The translations under genes and the position numbers were made by a program. From NCBI RefSeq assembly GCF_014202475.1, contig NZ_JACHGV010000013.1:124001-188000 (forward strand): a stretch of 64,000 bases of DNA, read 5' to 3'. Below are positions 59,571 to 64,000 of the stretch, one piece after another. The stretch comes from Streptomyces paradoxus. GTDB taxonomy: Bacteria > Actinomycetota > Actinomycetes > Streptomycetales > Streptomycetaceae. How positions within the stretch are numbered: the first letter of the stretch is position 1; every line of letters begins with the position of its first letter. A model generated the notes under the pieces. That model saw only the letters and a program-made list of their open reading frames with translations, ran no database searches and was not told the origin of the DNA.

Positions 59571-60413
59571 TCAGACCGGTTTCACGTCGGTGTGCAGCAG
59601 GTGGTGGTCCGAGTACGGCGTCGGATGCACACGGTGCCTGAGCGGGACGAAGCCCCGCAGGAACACGTAGTCGAACTTGCTCTGCCAGTCGGTGGTCGGC
59701 AGACAGGTCCCGGTGGGCGACGGACGGCACTGGGGGTCCGCGTCCGTGGCCAGTGCCCATATCCCGGTGAGCTCGGGGGCATCCGGCACGGCGTTGAAGT
59801 CGCCGAGGAGGATCGCGCGATCGTGCCGGGCGGCCTCCGCCGCGAGTACGCGCGTCTGATCCGCCCGGACCGCCTCCTGGCGCCGCTGGGCGAGATGCGT
59901 GTTGAAGACCCGGACGGACTGTCCGGCCACGGTGGTGGTGACGGCCATGTACCCGCGGTCTTCGGAGCCGCCGTCCGGATACTCGACGTTCACGGGGTCC
60001 GTCATCGGTGCGGCCGAGAGGATCGCCTGGCCGAAGGCCCCCGGACTCCAGGGCGCTCCCCCGCAGCGGCCCCATTTGCGCAGCACGGACCCGTACTCGA
60101 CGTGGTAGACCAGCCCGTGGAGGTTCTCCAGATACTCCCGGATCCTTTCCACGTCACGCACGCACGCCTCTTGCAGGCCGATGACCTGGGGCGCGTACGC
60201 GGCGATGTCCGCGGCCCGGTCGACGTCGCTCACCTCGCAGGGGTTGCAGATGTTCCACGTCATGACCCGGTTGGGTACGACGTCCCCGGCGGCTGCGGCG
60301 TGCCGCGGCCCGGCGAAGAGGCCGCCGTTCGGTGCGCTGGGTCCGACGAGCACCATGCAGACCGCCAGCATGGCGGCCGCGAGCAGCCGCGGGCTCGTGC
60401 CCCTACCGAGCAC
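59571..60413 (-). CDS. Secreted endonuclease/exonuclease/phosphatase family protein
   Basis: EEP-fold hydrolase of 280 residues with a signal peptide (RLLAAAMLAVCMVLVGPSAP, cleavage near residue 42 after AAAAG). Catalytic landmarks: VMTWNICNP (Asn), VIGLQEAC (metal Glu), FNTHLAQ, LLGDFNAVPD (Asp/Asn) and the final SDHHLLHTDV (Asp-His). The substrate may be extracellular DNA, a sphingomyelin-like lipid or an inositol phosphate. GTG start has AGGAGG 5 bases upstream. Single gene. Confidence 0.87.
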   Translation of the reverse strand: MLGRGTSPRLLAAAMLAVCMVLVGPSAPNGGLFAGPRHAAAAGDVVPNRVMTWNICNPCEVSDVDRAADIAAYAPQVIGLQEACVRDVERIREYLENLHGLVYHVEYGSVLRKWGRCGGAPWSPGAFGQAILSAAPMTDPVNVEYPDGGSEDRGYMAVTTTVAGQSVRVFNTHLAQRRQEAVRADQTRVLAAEAARHDRAILLGDFNAVPDAPELTGIWALATDADPQCRPSPTGTCLPTTDWQSKFDYVFLRGFVPLRHRVHPTPYSDHHLLHTDVKPV

Positions 60414-60603
60414 CCTCGCCTCCTCACCGGTGCATCCACCTGGCCGCCGACGTCTCCTGGCACGAGGTTATGGGACGGGGGCGCCGGAAACACACGTGTA
60501 CTCCCCTTTCACATTCCCGCTCATCGGTCCTGGCGCCTTCGCCCCGCGGGGATCAGGCTGTGCGTAGGGTGGCCGGACTGGTGATCGACCCGGGTGGTGG
60601 CGC

Positions 60604-61299
60604 ATGGAGTGGCAGAAGTTCGCCGAGGAAATGGCCCTGCTCGCGCGGACCCTGCTGAAGCAGGAATCGGTGCAGCAGACGCTGGACGAGATCGCGGCGT
60701 CGGCCGTGCGGCTGGTGGAGGGCTGTGACGCGGCCGGGATCCTCGCGGTGCGCAAGGGCCGCGCCGTGACGTTGTCCTCCTGCGGGGACATGGTCGAGGA
60801 ATCCGACCGTCTGCAGGGCGATCTGGGCGAGGGGCCGTGCTTCGATCTCGCCCGCCGGGCGGACGAGGAGCGCGTGTTCCGGGTCGCGGACATGACCCAG
60901 CCGCAGCCGGACTGGCCGCGGTACGCGGAGGCCGCGCGCGGGCTGGGCATCGGCAGCATGACCGGGGTCCTGCTCTACACCCATGAGGAGGACTTCGGCG
61001 CGCTGAACCTGTACGCCCGCCGCCCGGGAGCCTTCACCGAGGACATCGCGACCGCCGGCTGGCTGCTGGCGTCGCACGCCGCTGTCGCCCTCGCGGACGC
61101 GCGCACGATCGACCAGCTCGAACACGCCCTGGAGACCCGGCACGCCATCGGCGAGGCCATGGGAATGCTCATGGAACGTCATGGGATGAGCGACGAGGAC
61201 GCCTTCAGCGTGCTGCGCAACATCTCGCAGCACCACAACATCAAGCTGCGCGACGTGGCCCAGCAGATCCGGACCAAGCACACCGGCGATCAGGCTTGA
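60604..61299 (+). CDS. GAF-ANTAR RNA-binding regulator
   Basis: Protein of 231 residues. A GAF sensor domain (about 20-165) is followed by an ANTAR domain (about 170-225, LEHALETRHAIGEAMGMLMER then DAFSVLRNISQHHNIKLRDVA), a three-helix RNA-binding antiterminator module. ANTAR proteins bind paired-hairpin RNAs to stop termination. TAGGGT upstream (60565-60570 region) is a possible -10. GGTGG precedes the ATG. The target transcripts are unknown. Confidence 0.88.
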   Translation: MEWQKFAEEMALLARTLLKQESVQQTLDEIAASAVRLVEGCDAAGILAVRKGRAVTLSSCGDMVEESDRLQGDLGEGPCFDLARRADEERVFRVADMTQPQPDWPRYAEAARGLGIGSMTGVLLYTHEEDFGALNLYARRPGAFTEDIATAGWLLASHAAVALADARTIDQLEHALETRHAIGEAMGMLMERHGMSDEDAFSVLRNISQHHNIKLRDVAQQIRTKHTGDQA

Positions 61300-61364
61300 T
61301 CAGGTGACAACGGCTGGGTGCCGCCGGTGTCTTCGGGGGTGGGTGAGCGACCTGCGCCCACAAG

Positions 61365-61481
61365 GTGCGGTGGGAGACGCACGTCGCTGCGGCTGCCGGC
61401 AGAGTTCTCGACGCGTTCGGTGCGGAGGGGAGGTCGTCGGTCCTGGTGCCACTCACCGACGATCCGCCTCCCGGCACCTGA
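61365..61481 (+). CDS. Short unassigned reading frame, possibly a gene remnant
   Basis: GTG 61365 opens VRWETHVAAAAGRVLDAFG then AEGRSSVLVPLTDDPPPGT and stop, 38 residues. The frame is also open upstream to 61344 (ATCAHK). Codon choice is Streptomyces-like, but there is no ribosome site. It may be a genuine small protein or the end of a decayed gene. The remaining 61482-61749 region contains only the leader of the lysyl oxidase gene and no recognised element. Confidence 0.3.
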   Translation: MRWETHVAAAAGRVLDAFGAEGRSSVLVPLTDDPPPGT

Positions 61482-61749
61482 CCTCCCGCTCCGGAGATCT
61501 CGGCTGAGACCGGCGAGCCCATCACAAACCTGCGTCGGCGCGCCCGCGCCGACGGCCGGATCCCGTCATTACGACGGCATTCGGCCAACACCGCACCCCC
61601 TTTTGGTCCTTCGGACAACCGCGTAACCGGTCCTCTCCTCTCACAGCGCGGGCGAGGCAAACGCCTCCCACGCGACGGCCCCGGCCCGGACCTCGCGGAC
61701 GCGCCGCGCCGCCTGCTTCCTTCTCACAGCACCGGAGGACGAGGGAACC

Positions 61750-63507
61750 ATGACCAGAAGACGCACCGCTCGGCTGCGGCGTACGCTGCTCGCCGGCACC
61801 ACGGCCATCGCCGTGACGGCCGTTACGGCCGGCATCGTGGCCGCCGCTCAGGAGCCTGCGAAGGGCGCGAAGGGCCCCGAGCTGAGCCTCGTCGCGGCGA
61901 CCACCTCGGTGACGCTCACCTCCTGGAAGGAGGAGCCGGGGGTGTACTTGGACCTCGGCACCTACCTCATCGCCGAGGGGACGCCGCTGGAGCTCAAGGT
62001 GACCCGGAAGTCCTACAAGGACCCGGTGGCAATCACCCAGACCGTGTACGAGGGCGGCAAGCCCAAGGCGAAGAAGCTGCCCACGGGCACCGTGAAGGAC
62101 TTCTCCGGACTGCCCGGCTTCTCGGAGATCACCCTCACCGACAAGGCCGGCAAGAAGGTCCTCACCCGCAGCGAGAGCTTCTGCCCGAACAACGCCAGCG
62201 GCCGCGTGCGGCCCGACGCGCCCTCCAAGTCCAAGTATCCGGAGAGCTGCCCCACGAACCCCTTCACCCTCGGCTCCGTGTGGGGCATCGAGAAGGGTTG
62301 GGCGGCCAACACCTACGCGGGCTCCTACGGCGCGCCGGTCCAGCTGCCGGCCGGTACGTACACGGCCAAGGTCGGTGTCGCCAAGAAGTACCGCGACCTG
62401 TTCGGCATCGCCGACAAGGCGGCCACGGTCAAGGTGACCGTGGTGGAACGAAGCGACGAGGGCGAGGAAGGCTCCACCGGGGCGGCGCCCCGTTCCGCGA
62501 AGGCCGGCGAGCACGCCGGGCACGGTGCCGGTCACCAGGCGCCGACCGCGCACGCCGGTCACGGGCCGGGGCATGCCCCGAGCCGCGCCGAGGCTGCCGC
62601 GCCGGTGACGAGCGGTGCGGGTCCCTCGTACAACGTGGGCCACGGTCCGCTGAAGGCCGCGCCGCCGGCCCTGCCGTGGGCGCTGAAGAAGAAGCAGCAG
62701 TCCGCACTGTCTCAGCAGGCCAGGGACGTCGGCGGCCAGACCGACGGCTCGCGTCAGGCGCCCGCTCTCAAGCCGCTGTCGAAGCGGCCCGCCGGCAAGC
62801 CCTCCGTCCCGGACGTCCCCAAGCCGGACCTGCGCTCGCTGCCGGCCTACGGCATCACCATCAGCGACGGCGACAAGGACATCCCGGGCAAGGACTACCT
62901 GGCGTTCAGTGCCAACGTCTGGAACGCCGGCCCGGCGCAGCTCGTGGTGGACGGGTTCCGCTCGCCCGGCAAGGCCAAGATGGACGCCTTCCAGTACTTC
63001 TACGACGCCAAGGGCAAGCAGGTCGGCTACACCCCGACCGGCACCATGGAGTGGGACCCGCGCCCGGGGCACGTGCACTGGCACTTCACCGACTTCGCCA
63101 GCTACCGGCTGCTGAAGGCCGACAAGAAGGAGGCCGTGCGCAGCGGCAAGGAAGCGTTCTGCCTGGCCAACACCGACGCGATCGACTACACCGTGAAGAA
63201 CGCCAACTGGCACCCGTACAACACGGACCTGGCCACCGCCTGCGGTGAGGAGAACTCGATCTCGGTCCGCGAGGTGCTGGACGTCGGATCGGGTGACACG
63301 TACACCCAGGACCTGCCGGGCCAGTCGTTCGACATCACCAGCGTGCCCAACGGCACCTACTACATCCAGGTGCTGGCCAACCCCGAGAAGCGGCTGAAGG
63401 AAACCAACCTCGCCAACAACAGTGCCCTGCGGAAGATCGTGCTCGGCGGCACGCCGGGTAAGCGGACGGTCACCGTGCCGGCGCACGACCTGGTGAACGC
63501 CAACTGA
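61750..63507 (+). CDS. Secreted lysyl oxidase-family copper enzyme
   Basis: Large (585-residue) secreted protein. The signal peptide has a basic start (MTRRRTARLRR) and hydrophobic core, cleaved near VAAAQ. The N-terminal domain (35-240) has Cys residues. A linker (about 250-345) is rich in His, Ala and Pro (GEHAGHGAGHQ, AHAGHGPGHAP). The C-terminal lysyl-oxidase domain has the copper motif GHVHWHFTDF, CLANTDAIDYT and a final ETNLANNSAL. It would oxidise lysyl amines to aldehydes outside the cell. GGAGGACGAGGGAACC lies before the ATG. The His-rich linker may store copper. Confidence 0.88.
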   Translation: MTRRRTARLRRTLLAGTTAIAVTAVTAGIVAAAQEPAKGAKGPELSLVAATTSVTLTSWKEEPGVYLDLGTYLIAEGTPLELKVTRKSYKDPVAITQTVYEGGKPKAKKLPTGTVKDFSGLPGFSEITLTDKAGKKVLTRSESFCPNNASGRVRPDAPSKSKYPESCPTNPFTLGSVWGIEKGWAANTYAGSYGAPVQLPAGTYTAKVGVAKKYRDLFGIADKAATVKVTVVERSDEGEEGSTGAAPRSAKAGEHAGHGAGHQAPTAHAGHGPGHAPSRAEAAAPVTSGAGPSYNVGHGPLKAAPPALPWALKKKQQSALSQQARDVGGQTDGSRQAPALKPLSKRPAGKPSVPDVPKPDLRSLPAYGITISDGDKDIPGKDYLAFSANVWNAGPAQLVVDGFRSPGKAKMDAFQYFYDAKGKQVGYTPTGTMEWDPRPGHVHWHFTDFASYRLLKADKKEAVRSGKEAFCLANTDAIDYTVKNANWHPYNTDLATACGEENSISVREVLDVGSGDTYTQDLPGQSFDITSVPNGTYYIQVLANPEKRLKETNLANNSALRKIVLGGTPGKRTVTVPAHDLVNAN

Positions 63508-63530
63508 CCCCACCGCGCGACCGGAAGAGT

Positions 63531-63560
63531 GTCCCCCGCCCGAGAGCAGGGCGGGGGCAC
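63531..63560 (+). terminator. Terminator after the lysyl oxidase gene
   Basis: CCCCCGCCC (63533-63541) and GGGCGGGGG (63549-63557) make a perfect 9-base-pair stem with a 7-base loop; flanking GTG/CAC extend it. Confidence 0.8.
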
Positions 63561-63699
63561 GGCCGTCGGCATCATCCCTGAGCGGGAGGTCGTCGCTCAC
63601 GTACGCCCCGCGGGGCCGCTCCCCGCAACGCCCGTCCGGCCGGACCGAAGACGACCGGATACAGTGCGCGAGACGGCTACCTGGTCAGGGAGGGGAAGC

Positions 63700-64000
63700 G
63701 TGACCGGCACCAGCGACACCCGGCCCGCCGACAGCGGAGCGCATGCTCCGCGGCAGAGTCGGCTGCACCGCCTGATGCGCTACATCCCTCTGATCGCTCC
63801 CGTCCTGCTGTGGACCGTGCCCTGCTGGGTGCTCCTGTACACCGGCCAGCACTGGCCGCTGCCCGTCACAGTGGCCGGCACCGCCCTGTTCGTCCTCGGC
63901 CTCATATGTATGCCGCTCGCGATGGTGCGCGGCCACGGCAGGCGCCAACAGGACCGGGCGGCGATCATCGGTGACACCCTGCTGGGCACCAGCTGGGTTC
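63700..64000 (+). CDS. Membrane metallophosphoesterase, N-terminal part
   Basis: The first 100 residues are visible, running off the right edge. After a polar start come two helices (IPLIAPVLLWTVPCWVLLYTG and LPVTVAGTALFVLGLICMP region), then GRRQQDRAAIIGDTLLG. This pattern matches the N-terminus of actinobacterial membrane-anchored metallophosphoesterases as I recall them. The catalytic metal motifs lie beyond the window, so the call is provisional. GTG 63700 has GGGAGGGGAAG upstream, and TACAGT (63660-63665) is a possible -10. Confidence 0.6.
   Translation, partial: MTGTSDTRPADSGAHAPRQSRLHRLMRYIPLIAPVLLWTVPCWVLLYTGQHWPLPVTVAGTALFVLGLICMPLAMVRGHGRRQQDRAAIIGDTLLGTSWV

Noticed and set aside
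1..64000. CRISPR arrays, tRNA or rRNA genes, insertion sequences, integrases
   Set aside because: Looked for regular direct repeats, cloverleaf sequences and transposase-like frames; none found.

Overview
The window is chromosomal DNA from a high-GC actinomycete, almost certainly a Streptomyces. Third codon positions are nearly all G or C. Many starts are GTG with GGAGG-type ribosome sites, and stop/start overlaps (ATGA, GTGA) are common. Several families are typical of the genus: a PASTA-less Ser/Thr kinase, PP2C/STAS/ANTAR regulators, MoxR-VWA pairs, PAS-HTH regulators and a secreted lysyl oxidase. I see no rRNA, tRNA, CRISPR array, phage or complete insertion sequence. The content looks like chromosome-arm accessory and metabolic genes with several small decay scars.

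Layout. 1-10310: L-rhamnose uptake (ABC permease and ATPase, minus strand) diverges from rhamnose isomerase, a fused rhamnulose-1-phosphate aldolase/lactaldehyde dehydrogenase, rhamnulokinase and the lactate-oxidation genes lutABC. Together these could take rhamnose to DHAP plus pyruvate. Two LacI-type operators sit on the divergent promoters. 10286-18778: an SDR, a MacB/FtsX-type ABC pair whose ATPase carries a one-base frameshift, a MoxR/VWA pair, a TetR-type-operator-controlled SDR with a decayed TetR-like fragment nearby, a cupin, and a PAS-HTH regulator with a PLP dehydratase. 18855-21604: a Zn/Mn ABC importer behind a Zur-like box. 21612-30847: an FAD oxidoreductase, hydrolase, ECF sigma factor, Met/His-rich membrane protein, AlkZ-type glycosylase, DUF4396 protein behind a CsoR-like copper operator, SDR, VOC, NTF2-like and GNAT proteins.

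30848-34133: a second, better Zur-like box lies at the head of a fused dipeptide/nickel-type ABC permease and an overlapping MFS exporter. This could be an import/export pair for a metal-chelating small molecule. 34350-38850: a Ser/Thr kinase, then a promoter, a cobalamin riboswitch and the cobalt ECF importer cbiMNQO. 38838-43273: an amidinotransferase, a mycothiol-type maleylpyruvate isomerase domain protein and an rsbQ-rsbP-rsbV energy-stress module. 43497-49434: an ABC exporter, and a TetR gene divergent from an APC permease-amidohydrolase pair with a clear operator between them. 49486-57625: two MFS transporters, a Rieske oxygenase and small genes. 57658-64000: a PAS-GAF-PP2C phosphatase, secreted EEP nuclease-like protein, GAF-ANTAR regulator, lysyl oxidase and the start of a metallophosphoesterase.

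A recurring theme is metal handling: zinc (two sites), cobalt and copper. The regulatory calls rest on operator shape read by eye. No database search or alignment was run.
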